From positions 3,720,001 to 3,784,000 of the forward strand of contig JAKZAN010000007.1 in NCBI GenBank assembly GCA_023053545.1: DNA of 64,000 nt. Reading direction: 5' to 3'. The position numbers and the translations under genes were made by a program. The notes under the pieces are model-generated. The model did no database searches and had not been told where the DNA came from. It saw nothing but the letters and a program-made list of their open reading frames with translations. This DNA is from Lepidurus packardi (lineage: Eukaryota; Arthropoda; Branchiopoda; Notostraca; Triopsidae). Shown one piece after another: positions 24,422 through 36,700 of the stretch (position 1 is its first letter; every line of letters begins with the position of its first letter).

Positions 24422-26743
24422 ATGGCCGACCAAGAGGTAAATTTTGCTGCCCAATGTTTGATGGCAATGTCTCGGTCCCGAGCAAGCCAAAACGGCTCAC
24501 ATTCATCGAATCCTGCCTGTATTTCGAAAGATTCTCCCGATAAACACGTTCTACTCAATTTGTCTGGCCAACGCACCGAGGAGCCAACCAGGGCGACACG
24601 TTTGAACGATCAAGTACACCACAACAATGAATCTTTATACATGATCGCGCGCATTTTGACCGATTTGACTCGTGTGCGTCAAGAAAGCGTTCGTTTAATC
24701 CACGTGGAGCCGGTCCTGACCCCGAAACACGTGACGCCAGCTACAGTCTATAATTCGCGTTCAACAACAACGTCCGTCAAGCGGATTCGTCAACGAGATA
24801 ATGCGAACCCAACGTGTTCCGCCAAACGTGGAAAACGCAAGAGAGAAACCAAGACGTTAACCGAAGAGCTGGTCAAGGCGCCCAGGGCTGCAGGTGAAGT
24901 TCCAATCTCAGTTAATGGGAGCTATGGTCATGGCCACAGACCGGATGGGGCATCACTGTTAGCAACAGCTCAAGTGGAAGAGGCGGTGGATATCGAAAGT
25001 TTACCTATGACGGCAGGGGACGGGAAACGATTGCATCCGTGCCTATTCCCGAGTTGTGACAAGGTCTACGGCAAAAGCTCCCACCTGAAAGCGCACTGGA
25101 GAACACATACGGGTAAGAAAAATGGTGGAAAAGAGGAAGTTGTTGGCGGATTGCATATGTCTTCTTGTTGCAAGTTATATAGTATACAAAAAAAAAGACC
25201 AGGTGCCGAAGCGGGGTTCAGTGGTGGAGGAAATTCGGGCACGATTAGATGCGTGAACGGGTCTCTCCGACTCTAAGAGAGAACAATAGAGCAGCTGCAG
25301 ACGCTTAGAATCCCCAGATAGGGGATCCAGAGTTACAGACTCTTGTCCAAAAAGCTAATGTATGCAATATATACTAAAAACATGCGAAGATTGGGAACTG
25401 TGAAGGGGTCAGTACTTTTCTATGTTCACAGGTGGCTTTTAACTTGTTTCCTTTCGCTAGTAGCTGTATTTCTTATTTTTATGTTATTACTATTGCTATT
25501 GTAATAGTACTATAATGTTATTCATATTGTATTCTCGCGATGTAGGGTGTGCCATCTTTTGACAAACAAAGATATGCGAATTATGCTGTTTGAAACAAAT
25601 TTAAAAGAAATTTAACGATGTAATTGATTTTTTAAAACTTATTCAAGTTACCAAAATGTTAAATAAATCATATATCTAAACCTTTTGACGATTTAAAAAA
25701 ATTTTGTTCATATATTTAAAAAAACAAAATTCACTTGTATCGTCAAATTTATTTAAATTTCTGTTTCAAGTTGCATAATTCTCAAGATATAAGGGTATGA
25801 CGTCAGTGCCATCTTTTGACAAAAAAGGATCAACTACTTTAACCACACCGTGACCTCGAGGAAAAAAGTTATTGCAAGTTTTAGTACATGCGTTGTCATT
25901 GTTTCATTCCTTGTCCCCGTCAGATTAGGTTTTCTGAGAAACCTTTTAGAGGAGCAATTAGAATGAATTACGGTAAACAAACACAATGAGCAGCTAAATC
26001 GTATCGACTTGTAGATCTAACTTACATGAGCCAAATTCGCGGAATGTGACTTTACTTGACTTCAGCTAGAAAGTTATTTTCAATCCTTTGTTTTGAAAGC
26101 TAGAAAGTTAGCTTTAAATACCTGCAATTGTGACACTACAGGAAAGGAAAGGGGAATTTTTGTGTATTTCGAAATTTCTTTTTTAGCTAAAATGTTTAAA
26201 AAATTGACAGAAAGAGTGAACATTTGTCTTTTTGTCAATTCCCCTCATCAGTTTTTGTTATTAGTTTCTCGTGCATTATTTTTTGCCTGCGGAAGAACTG
26301 TATGCTTTGGGGGGATAAGTTCGTTATATGATTCCGTCTTTTTTGTTTGTTTTTTTCCGCAGGGGAGCGACCGTTTCTGTGTACGTGGGACGGATGTAGA
26401 AAGCAGTTTGCGCGGTCGGATGAATTGGCGAGACACAACCGAACGCATACGGGGGAAAAAAATTTCCTATGTCCGATCTGCGATAAACGGTTTATGCGCT
26501 CGGACCATCTAAGGTAGAAAAGCTTTTCTGAGCCTAAATTAAACTTTAATCCTGCATATTCTAATGGATTTTTCTTGGCTCTGTAGTAAACACGCGCGGA
26601 GACATCCTAATTTTGATATGGACTCACTACGGCAAAGAAGACCCGCCTTCCGGAAAGCCATGTCCACCAACTCCAGTGACGGAACTCCGTCCGATGCTAT
26701 CACCACGTCAGATCGATTGTCCGAGTACGCTGCATCGCCTTAA
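24422..26743 (+). CDS. Krueppel-like zinc-finger factor, KLF9/13/14/16 (BTEB) type
   Basis: Nuclear DNA-binding factor for GC/CACCC boxes, typically a repressor acting through Sin3. Exons 24422-25112, 26363-26513 and 26587-26743 give 332 aa; junction phases 1 and 2 both restore frame. The N-terminus carries the Sin3-interaction motif [13 protein letters not shown], diagnostic of the KLF9/13 branch. A basic KRGKRKRET stretch is a likely nuclear signal. Three C2H2 fingers end the protein: finger 1 [19 protein letters not shown] up to the intron in the linker; finger 2 [20 protein letters not shown]; finger 3 [20 protein letters not shown], then ARRH. A short Ser/Thr-rich tail follows. The first intron contains a fold-back repeat. 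An AATAAA follows at about 26975; the gene converges with MBD2/3. Confidence 0.95.
25549..25823. repeat. fold-back (MITE-like) element in KLF intron 1
   Basis: The 18-mer GTGCCATCTTTTGACAAA occurs at 25549-25566 and again at 25806-25823 as a direct repeat. Between them, about 25570-25610 and about 25742-25792 are imperfect inverted repeats of each other (arm core GAATTATGC..TTGAAACA..AAATTTAA) around a very AT-rich centre. This arrangement fits a small non-autonomous element or an old fold-back transposon with an unusually long flanking duplication. No coding capacity. Confidence 0.55.
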
Positions 26744-27027
26744 ATCCTTAATTAAGCCGGTTAGCCGGGTTTCCCCCCCCCTAAAAAGTGCCTACGCGTG
26801 TTGTTTTCCTTATCGCTATGTATTCCTAAGTAGTAATCCTTTTGATTGTTTTCGTAGTTCTTTTAACCTAGAAATCGATAATCGATGTAGGGAAAAGACT
26901 GTAATTTTTACCTACAATTTTCCTAATTCACTATTAAAGTGTTCGCGTGCATTAAGACGTGTTGTGTTTTATTGAATAAAATGACATTCCGAGTTGAAAA
27001 AACTGTTGTGTCAATGGAAGGGAACTT

Positions 27028-28258
27028 TCAAGGATTAAGATGTTTAAGAACTTCTTGCAATTTAGCTCGTGTAGCCAAGACTCTTTCTTCTTGCGTTCGG
27101 ATATCTTCATCATTTACCGTAATATTCTGCAGGATTTGATATTTATTAAATGAGAAATCGAAGGATTTCTTTTAAAGCAGAAAGTAAAATCAAACTAAAA
27201 AGGTCCAAACCTCAATTAGTGGCTGCTCTGGGTTAAGAAAGACTCCAGGATTGGTTTCCAATGCGGATTTGGAACCTGTTTGGCCCACGACAGGGGCGTT
27301 TATCCCGATCGTATGCAACGCACTTGCCAATGACTTTAAAAACGATTAAAAACGGATATAAGAAATGTGCCAGAAAAAAAAAAAAATTAAGACAAACAAA
27401 AGTAAAACTACTTGTAAAACTGTATCGGCTTGTACATGGGGTCCCACAGCTTTGAATAAGGAAGGAAGCTGAGGCTGCTTCATCTCTCCTACAATCTCGG
27501 CCAGATCTTCTTCAGTAAAATTTTTCGCTTCCTCAGCATCCGTTGCTCGTAATCCCTCCAAACGTTTTTCCCAAAACAGTTGTTTGGGTTTATCATGTGT
27601 GCCATGTTTGACATCAAGCCGAACTTTACTATCTTGTGTTTTAACCAACGTTACAGGTTGTTTAAATATAGAGGCGGTTTGGCGAATGGGAGGCAGTAAT
27701 GAGTTATCATTGCGGAGCCCGCGACTGCAAAAGTGTCCCCCCCCCCCAAATTGCAAAACTTGAATTCTCTGTTTTTCAGTGGGCTTCTTTTTAACAGCTG
27801 TTAATATAGAAAGAAAAAAAATAGTATTGTACCTGTAATCATATTGAGATCCTTTTTGTTTTCTGTTCTTTCTTAACAAGCCAGAGTTAACCTTTCCAGT
27901 TCTGAAATCAAAAGTGGCCAAATCGATCGTATCTCCCAAGTATCTCGCCAACTGTGGTTTGGTACGGAACTTTTTGCCGTTCGGACTAGATAGATATAAA
28001 GGTTTGAAAAAAGCACACAAATAGATAAGTGACTTCGTTTCTAATTACTTATTATATTTAATTTTATTAAAACTAAATGAAAAAAAAGAGCAGTTACCTA
28101 TAGTAAAAGACATCAATTCGACCAGCAGATAAGCCAGATTTTCGTACAAGTTCTTCGCGTTGCCATCCTTTAGGTAAAGCTGGACACTCGTAGCGTTTTC
28201 GTTCGAAAAGCGGCATTGAAATTAAGCTTCCTTCCGCCGTAAACAACTCTTTTTCCAT
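27028..28258 (-). CDS. MBD3: methyl-CpG-binding-domain protein MBD2/3 (NuRD subunit)
   Basis: Invertebrate single orthologue of MBD2/MBD3, part of the NuRD chromatin-remodelling and deacetylase complex. Five exons on the minus strand: 28258-28098, 27985-27833, 27724-27412, 27333-27211 and 27126-27028, total 282 aa, all phases consistent. The MBD domain spans about 20-90 (ERKRYECPALPKGWQREE, SGLSAGRIDVFYYSP, KKFRTKPQLARYLG). It is followed by the family motif IRQTASIFKQPVT, by PKQLFWEKRLEGLRA and by the C-terminal helix that pairs with p66 (DEDIRTQEERVLATRAKLQE). At the two positions that decide methyl-CpG affinity the protein has R47 and F51; mammalian MBD2 has Lys and Tyr, and non-binding MBD3 has His and Phe. 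It overlaps no neighbour and starts head-to-head with SDR39U1. Confidence 0.96.
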
Positions 28259-28812
28259 AACTTGCACGCCAGATACTGAAAATGTATTTCAATAATGCTA
28301 CAAACCACGCCATCTGGTAAGCACCCTATGAAACCTTCTGCCATCTATAGAAGTTTCTCTAACCTGCGTAGTGTTTTGTTAGGGGTGTGCCTCCACCCAT
28401 GCGAGACGCAAAACAGGTAAAATGCGAAGCGGACCGCGAAATAGCTCTCTCATTGGTTAATGGCAGGACTCCATTTCGCATTTTAGGAACAGATCAAAAG
28501 TGGAAATGTTGTAACTCAATTAAACGTTGCCAGATACGAAAATATGTTCAATTTGTCTCCAGGATTCTCAATAAATTAATTTTGTTAAAAGTATTTAAAA
28601 TACTTTAATGTGTGAAGCTAAATTTTTAAACTGTATGTATCCTATACGATTAAGTTTGCATATGTTAGGTTATGTAAGGTTAGGGTAGGTTAAAACAGGT
28701 TTTTAATTTTATTTCTTGTGTTTTCTTCAACAATTATTTGAAAATTTAGTGTAAACAAAACCGCGCGTGCTTACGACCCCGATCTGGGTATACGTAATCG
28801 ACGAAAGCCATT
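28259..28812. promoter_or_regulatory. shared head-to-head promoter region, MBD2/3 and SDR39U1
   Basis: The two start codons point away from each other across 554 bp. The stretch has no gene. It contains a TTAGG-like degenerate run (GTTAGGTTATG..AAGGTTAGGGTAGGTT, about 28664-28690). No TATA box is obvious, as is common for bidirectional housekeeping promoters. Confidence 0.5.
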
Positions 28813-30227
28813 ATGACGGGGCAGCTCGGGAAGGTTGTTGTAGGTAAATGCGGACATCGACATGTTCATTTAAATTTTAATTCTCATGAAGTTCTGAATT
28901 GAGGTATTAAATTCTAATGTTTTTGTAGGAGGCGGGAGTGGATTTATTGGAACGGCTTTAACAAAACTTTTGCAAAGCAAAGGCTACGATGTTGTTATAA
29001 TCTCACGAAAACCTGGCCCTTGGAGAATGACTTGGGTAACCATCACGCAGTTTATAAGCATGATCTAAATAGAAGTAATAAATAATTTAATTAAATTACA
29101 GTCAAATTACAACTATATATATACGTTATACTTACTTGAGTTCCGGTTATGAGTTCCAGCTTGAATTCATGAACTTAATTGAAGTTATTTTTATTTTTTT
29201 AAACTAGGTATAGACCTAACAGGGTCGACTAATAAATTTAAAACTAAGCTCCAGTTGTATCCTTTTGCCCTAATTAATTTGCCTTCTCTAGGTAGATCTG
29301 AATAAGCAAGGCTTGCCGGAGTCGACCAAGGCTGTTATAAATGTGGCGGGCCAGAATGTATTAGACCCTTTGCGAAGATGGTCACCTGGTTTTCAGCAAA
29401 ACGTCTGGGCCAGTCGCGTTAACACGACGAAGTCTCTTGCACAAGCTATAATCAACGCTAAAGACAAACCGGAAGTGTTTGTATCCATGTCTGGCGTAGG
29501 TGACTAGAATCTTTTTTCACCTGTTCGTATTAGAAATCTTAAAATACTCTGGATATCGATGCTTGCAAGGCTTCTATCCACCGAGTGAAACGAAAGAATA
29601 CACCGAGCTGAGCGATGGCGGACAAGGAAATTTTTTCGCTGAATTATGCAAAGATTGGGAAGAAGCATCTGTGCTTCCTAAAGACATCAAAGCAAGACGC
29701 GCCGTGATTCGCTCAGGTAAAAATAAACACCCCCAACATTTTCATAATCAGAAAGTTTAATTTACGGTGTATAAACTAATTTAATATAATTTACGATAGG
29801 AGTTGTACTTGGGAGAGAAGGTGGCATGATCGCGCAGATATTTTGGCCTTTTTTCGCAGGCTTAGGCGGAAAAATGGGCTCCGGGGACCAGTTTTTCCCC
29901 TGGATCCACGTGGAAGACCTCACTCGCCTTATTTTGCATACCATCGAAAAAAGAGATTGTAAAGGTGTATACAACGGAGTTGCCCCTCAGGTTATTCGTA
30001 ATTCCGAGTTCACCAATGCGTTTGCCAAAGCCTTATGGCGCCCTGCGTTGTTTCCCTTGCCCGAGCTGGTCCTAAAGGCCTTGTTTAGCCCGGATCGGGC
30101 CGAGATGATCACACGAGGCCAAAAAGTTATTCCCCAACGAACATTAGCGTCTGGTTTCACCTACAAATACCCGGATATTCAGTCCGCTTGCCAAGCTTGC
30201 AACAGAGCCATTTACATTGACAACTAA
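28813..30227 (+). CDS. SDR39U1: epimerase family protein SDR39U1
   Basis: Atypical short-chain dehydrogenase/reductase with a predicted NADP(H) Rossmann fold; its substrate is unknown in any organism. Exons 28813-28843, 28929-29035, 29292-29499, 29570-29716 and 29800-30227 give 306 aa, close to the human protein. The nucleotide-binding loop VVVGGGSGFIGTALTKLL crosses the first intron. Family signatures are SRKPGPWRMTW, INVAGQNVLDPLRRW, VRSGVVLGREGGM (here IRSGVVLGREGGM), FFPWIHVEDL, GVYNGVAP and KVIPQRTLASGF. The C-terminal DUF1731-type segment is complete. The short first exon makes the true N-terminus easy to miss. Confidence 0.96.
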
Positions 30228-30905
30228 CTACCCATTTTACATTTGTATTAGCACTGAATACATTAATAAAAATCATTGAAAAAATTTCACAAATAAGTTA
30301 TTATTATTATTGCCATTTTCTTTACTATCAAGACAATTTATAGTTACGAAGACAAGAGAGGATGTTAGGAACATACGGCAACCAACAGGTAAAAAAAGGG
30401 AAATTAAAGGAAGCCGTTGAAAACCGTTTCCCTTTCCGGGGTCAGCGACGCGTGCGCTCTCGGGCGGGCCTTCAGAAATTCTTGCGCTTTCCATTGGCGC
30501 GTTTGTATACCCGCGATTCATTCAAGTTTTGTTCGCCAACTGTCAGTTCACACAAGGAACGGCAACGGTTCCAACGTGCTAGAAAGTCGGTTAAACATCA
30601 GCCAGAAAGTTTGGCGATAGCCATGGGTTTTTTAGTGTGAACATTCTTATCAAGTTAACTTTTACCGATAAATTGCATTCTTTTAACGAGTTAAGCGGCC
30701 AGTGAAATCAACTTCAGATCGTTTTGGCATTTTCAATAAACAACTTGAATTTTTCATTGTTTGTGAATCTAAAACGTTGTTGCGTTGGCTGTCACGTCTT
30801 CCCTTTTATAGTTCATGGTGCGTTGGGGACAAACGTGTGGACTTTTAAACGTGTAAGCTGTAACAAAGAAAAACTGTTTCGCCAGGGGAAAACGTGTCGG
30901 AAAGA
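30228..30905. promoter_or_regulatory. intergenic region with candidate CCAAT/E2F-like element for cyclin A
   Basis: An AATAAA at about 30264 fits the SDR39U1 3' end. Further right the sequence becomes GC-richer, and CCATTGGCGCGTTTG at 30491-30505 combines an inverted CCAAT box with an E2F-like GGCGCG core about 400 bp before the cyclin A start. Such pairs drive S-phase genes in animals; that they do so here is inferred. Confidence 0.35.
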
Positions 30906-33360
30906 ATGGCGTCCAATAGAGCAGACACAGAAAATGAATTCGCGGGTAATCCACGCAGGATTAAACCGTTAGAAGTTGGCACCCAAGTCCAGCGACGCTC
31001 AGCGTTGTCCAGTTTAATTAGCAATAACAGCACTAATAACCCCCATCAAAATCGTCGTGTGCAACCAACTCGACACGCCAAGAAAGTAAGTAAAGCCTAA
31101 AGCACACTCCAGTTTACATTTAAAGTAATGTAATCATTATGCAAACTGAGATAATTGTCTTTGTTTTTCTGCTTCTAGCCTGGTACGGACGGTACAAAGC
31201 AGGACGAAAATTCATATTCTTCCAAAGCCTTTGATAAAGTGTCCAAAGGCTTTACAATTTGCGAAGATGAAGTGCAATTCACAGAGCTTAAGGTCAAACC
31301 TAAAATGGGACTTTCAGCCAAAGAACAGCCGACGACATTTAAAGGCGTCTTTTCCCAACCAGCGTCGTCGACTTTGGCCAGCACGAGCAGTCAGCAAGCG
31401 TTCAAAATATTCCAGGATCCTACAGAGTCGGAAGTTCCCAAGATCGCGTTTGAAAAAGAAAACGAAAAACCTAGTTTTGCTATCTTTCAAGATAGTGAAG
31501 CAACAACAGCACCGGTTGCAGCTCACCCTTCGCTTTTCAAACGCTGTTCGTCGAGTTCCCTCCTCACCATCAAATCTTCGGATCAGGATGAATCCAGCTG
31601 CAACTCCAGCATTACGAATCTCAGCACGTTCTCATTAGCGAGTGATACCAAGCATCCCACCTTTGTATTTCTGCCCCATTCAGAGAACTCTTCAGAAGAA
31701 CACATGAAAGTGAAGCTTCAAGATGAGGAATCACCAGTAGCCATGGACGTATCCTTAGCGGAAGATCATACAAAGATGAGAATTTCAGTCTCTCATAGCA
31801 ATGGACAAGATTTTCCCTTCCCAGAAGAATATATGGAGGATCTTTACCTCTACTTAAGAAGTTCAGAAGTACGTTCAATGTTATTAGGATTTTGCCTTCG
31901 GAAGCTTAAAGTTCTTATCATAAAATAAGAAAGATGAAATTTTAAAGACCGTTATTTTAACCCCATTAATTATTTTTTTTAACTTTTTTAAACCCAATTA
32001 ATTCAATGTTCTTACGATTTTGCCTTCGGAAACTTAAAGTTCTTATCATAACGTAAGAAACACGCATTCTTTAAACCTCATGATTTGAAATTCACTCAGT
32101 AGTTTACAAGCGTCCTGCGTTTATGTCTTCTGCGAACTAATTTTTCGCTCGGTTTTTAGTCACGTGATTGCTGGCGACCAGTGAGTAGCGAGATAGACTA
32201 ATCACTTGTCTTTTTCTTGCCAATCAGATGAGATTTCGGCCCAAACCCAACTACATGCGTAAACAGCCGGACATAACCCCCGCCATGCGTTCAATTTTGG
32301 TAGATTGGCTAGTGGAAGTGGCGGAAGAATATAAATTAAATGGAGAAACGCTGTTTTTGGCTGTTTCGTACATCGACCGGTTCTTGTCACACATGTCTGT
32401 TTTGCGTGGAAAATTGCAGTTAGTCGGAACCGCAGCTATGTTTATTGCATCGTAAGTTTCACGGTTCCATCCGAAAAATTTTAAGAAATTCTCAAACAAT
32501 TCTGAAATACTTCGAACAATTTTCATAAAATTTTGGAATATTTTCAAAATTTTACAAAAATTCTGAAAATTTTTGAAAAAATCGATTTCTTTTTTAAGTT
32601 CGAAACTTTTTTAAAATTACGAAATGGTTCCTATAATTTATATGTATGTAAATCTTTATTCGTTTTTTAATTTTAAGGAAATTTGAAGAGATATATCCCC
32701 CCGAGCTGGGCGAGTTTGTATATATCACAGACGATACCTACACCAAGAAGCAAGTTTTAAGGATGGAACACCTTATTCTCAAAGTTTTAACGTTCGACCT
32801 ATCGGTTCCGACACCGCTTTATTTTTTAAATCGTTACTGTCAATTGCTGCAAGTAGACAGAACGACTGTGTACCTCGCCATGGTAAGTTCTAGCCAAAAT
32901 ATTTACATCCTGTAACCAAAATAATTCAACAAACTCAAATTTTTGTATTTATAGTATCTGTGTGAGCTGACGTTATTGGAATGCGATCCGTACCTCAAAT
33001 ACCTGCCTTCGGAAATTGCTGCCTCAGCTTTAGCATTAGCTCAAGCCACTTTAGGGGAAAATCCCTGGAATTCTGAATTGGAGCGAACGACTAAATATCA
33101 TCTCTCGCATTTTGCTGAATGCCTCGAGAGTATGCATAACACGTTTAGCCAAGCTCCCTCATTCACCCAGCAATCGATCCGAGAAAAGTACAAATTGCCA
33201 AAGTAAGTTCATACGTGTAGTTTTTTGTTGTTAATATACTTTAGTATCGAATCAAATTTGATATCGAATATTGTCTTATACTTCTTTACTTAGGTTCAAC
33301 GCGGTCGCCTTGCATACGTCCCCGCCACTGGAGTCGCTCAACCTTCCGAAAAGTTCTTAA
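30906..33360 (+). CDS. CycA: cyclin A (mitotic/S-phase cyclin)
   Basis: Activating subunit of CDK1/CDK2, driving S phase and mitotic entry. Six exons: 30906-31085, 31179-31868, 32228-32451, 32678-32882, 32955-33202 and 33294-33360, total 537 aa. An N-terminal destruction box [10 protein letters not shown] (31-40) fits RxxLxxLxxN exactly. A long Ser-rich linker follows. The cyclin box begins in exon 3: [20 protein letters not shown], with the hydrophobic-patch motif [18 protein letters not shown] (from residue 310; most animals have MRAIL). Next come [40 protein letters not shown] and a complete C-terminal cyclin fold ([20 protein letters not shown]). Residues and length fit the A type, not the B type. 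It converges with SUPT20H. Confidence 0.97.
31877..32060. repeat. direct repeat (about 55 bp) in cyclin A intron 2
   Basis: A segment starting just after the exon 2 donor (31877-31932, core GATTTTGCCTTCGGAAGCTT) recurs with few changes at 32007-32060. The copies are 130 bp apart. This is a local segmental duplication without coding potential. Confidence 0.75.
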
Positions 33361-33754
33361 AAGGATCGTTTTCTCTTACTTTGTTAATTATAGATTTATT
33401 CTATTGATATGACTTTTTATAAACTAGACCCAACTCATTATGAGCTCTGTAATTCGCTTATGTTGTCAGTATTTTTGTTGCATGCTTCTGAGTTTCTCAA
33501 TTTGTCGTATTTCGTGGCTTTAAAAAAAAAAAAAAGACGCAGAGTATACAACTCTGGATAGAAAATTATTGATATTTTCTATGAGTTATTTCCTTTTGAA
33601 AATGTACATTCCCTCCCTAAAATCCTTGCATTCACGGTGTTGAAAGATTCCCCGCGTCTTTTCCTGACAGGCGTTTACTTTTAAATACAAAGCAAATTTC
33701 AGCGTAAGAAAAGGAAATCGAGCACATGAATAAATAAAAACATTTGCGGATGCA
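33361..33754. other. convergent 3' ends of cyclin A and SUPT20H
   Basis: No gene lies between the two stop codons. A poly-A run is at about 33522. An AATAAATAAA at 33728-33737 on the plus strand would place the cyclin A poly(A) site at the SUPT20H stop codon, so the two transcripts may overlap. Confidence 0.4.
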
Positions 33755-36700
33755 CTATTTCTTCTTTTTAGCTCCAGCACTTTTCTGCTGAGATTGAATC
33801 TGGACTTGTCTCTGAAGCGCCAACTGGAGCTGAAAATGTAATAACAAATTTATATATGAACTTTACCCAATGAATAAACTTTAATATGTTCAAAATTACC
33901 TGCTGCTGAGCTGTTAATTGAACTCCTTGAGCCCCAGGCGTGGTTGCTCGGCTATTAATCGGCGTCATAACTCTTGGAGCACCAACCACGGTCGTACTAG
34001 GCCTTTGCAGTGCCCCTATCAGCTGAACAGGGGTATTTGCCCCCGAAACCTGTAAGAAAACCAAAAAACTTAGCACTCGTTAAAAAATTCAGCCCACAAT
34101 TACCTGTAGGACTGAAAGGGGGACACTGAGCTGCTGAGAACCGGACGAAGCTACAGAAATGGGTCGTACAGCAATTCCATTGTTACTGTTGACAACCGTG
34201 GTGGCCTAGAAGACGCCAACAATGCAGTGAAAGTTGGGGATAATGTCTTTCTTTTTTTAATCATCTGTGTAATCTAAACTAATACAGAAGATGCCGCTTA
34301 TTGTGTTCACTGTATATGTGAAGATTCTTTTGAAATTGATTCTAACATCCAAAAGTGTGATTCTAATAACCGATGAAACTGCTATGAATTTTAGCATTTT
34401 GAATCGACCCTTTAAAATTTGATTCCATGAAGCGACTGTTTCTAATAACCAGTGATCACAATAAGCGGCGTCTATTGTTTGCGAGAACACAACTTACGTT
34501 ATGTGTACTAGAAGACGAAGCCACACCCAAAGACAAAGAAAGAGGCATAGCCAAGCCAGGAATGGAAACTTGAATATTCTGCAAGCCTGTAATGGACGCC
34601 ATGGCTCCTTGAATGCCCGCTAAATTGATGCTTTGTACTGTACCGGTCGTCCCGGTGCTGTTAACAACATTGGGTTGAGCTTTAGGCGTAGACTGTAAGC
34701 GCTCCAGTAACGCTGGCAGCGTCACGGTCGCACTCGTACTGGTCAACGTATCAGCCGAAGGAGTTCCTAAAGGTTGGAAACATTTTACACGCTATACGAA
34801 CACTAGTTTTTCTTTCAACGTAAGTATTAACCAGCTAATAAGGCGGACAAGCCAGGAACGTTGAGACTGAGTCTGGCAGGTGAATTGGGATTGTTGGCAT
34901 TGGGGGAAGAATTGGCCGACGCGGAATTCTCGGACAATGTGCCTGACTGTCTCCTATTGCTTGCCTGATTTCCTTGCATGGTGGCTACTGGGCTTAGCCC
35001 AGTCGAATTGATCTGGATTTTGCTCATAACCGGTCGTGTACTCTGCATAAAAGTACAAATCCGTATAAGATTATGACCAGTTCTGCGGAGATTTGAAGGA
35101 TGTTCTTACTGTTACTTGAGCAGTCTGCATATGGGATAACGCTTGGCTATAAGTAGGCAAAATAGGGCTATTTATCGTCGTCGAGGAAGGCCGGATGAGT
35201 TGGCCCACTAAGGTTGCTACGTTCATTTTCTGGGATGCGTTGGCAGTTTCAGGTAAGACAACCGAGACCTTAAAAAAAGTACAAAAAAGTGGAAAAAAGT
35301 AGAATTTATCAACGACTTCCTAAACTATTAATTGGAGTTTTCTTAACAAGTTTAGAAGATTCACAAGCAAACAGAAACAGATAACCACGTTAACATTTTT
35401 ACTTTTGCAGCGACGTTATTAGACTGAGGATTAACTCGAGTGGTCAGTAAGCTAGCTAAGGTCGTTGGGCGCACTACCGTCTTCATGGGGGCCAAACTAA
35501 CTGTTCCACCTGATGCTCTCGCCAATTGGGGTCTCAACAAACTTTGGTTCCCGTTTGCAATCGCCAAACTTGGTCCTAAGAACACACAAAAACAGCTCAC
35601 CATTACGAAACTTGGCATTTAGTTACAAACATAGAAAACCAACATACATAAAATACCAACACACATTCAGTACAAACATACATACAACACAAACATACAT
35701 AACATAAAAATCTTGAGAATTCAGGTTTAAAATAGTTGATAAGCTAAGCTTGCGAATCTTCTCACCTGAATTTGCCGCCGCAGCCATATTCTGTTGCTGT
35801 TGGGCATTCACAAAGTTCGAGACCAGGGCTGTGATATTAGGAGGCACTTGTCCTGCTTTGAGACTCTCTAACAATGCTACTTTTGTCAACGGAACAGTAC
35901 TAGCGCCTGTCATGATTGGAGCAGCCGAACTTGCAACATTTTGTTCCTAAATTAACCAATTTGAAATTAGAGTAAACAGACACTAATAGGTCAAACTGAA
36001 TTTTACTAGGGCTGAATTCGATCTGGAAACGATTGGTTTATTTGTAACATTTGCATTGCTGTGAGACGTAGACGGCGCATTTCGGACCAAAAGCTCAGCC
36101 TTTTCCCGTTCTCGCTCCTTTTCTCTCATGCCTTGTGTGAGCATAATTCTGGGAGGATGTCCAGGTACTTGGTGCGTGATTTTCACTGGTTTGCGGCCTT
36201 CTTCCGTAAAAATCTCCGTGAATTGTTGAATGTAGCGATTGACATGCGGCCGGGAGCCCAAAACGAATTGACATGACGCGCCACCCAACTTTCCTTCTTT
36301 AAAGTCTCGATCCACGTACAGTTCTCCCAAATATTGCTCCACAGCTGGCCGCTGCATAATAGTGAGTTTTACCATGTAAGTCCGCCCGTTTACGCGCTCT
36401 GTTTCGAACAAATACTCTTCGATTGTCATAGGACTGCAATCTACCGTTTCTTTGGGACGCTCAATGGCTTTGGCGAAGCTTTTGACGTCAATTTCTTGCG
36501 TGGGAGGAGGCATACTTGATAAATGAGATGCGACGAGCTAAACATAAATCAAAAAGGCATTTTTAGTAAGAAATAAAGTCATTGGATTTGGTTTTTCCTA
36601 CCATGGTTGACGTTCTGGGCATACTGTGAGGTATTTTCTCGCGCTTGGCTTTGATAAATGCATGTAATTTTAATTCGGCGAGCATTGGCATCCTTTCTCG

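Noticed and set aside
32228-33360. Cyclin B as an alternative identity
   Set aside because: The [32 protein letters not shown] and D-box-type N-terminus match cyclin A; B-type signatures are absent.
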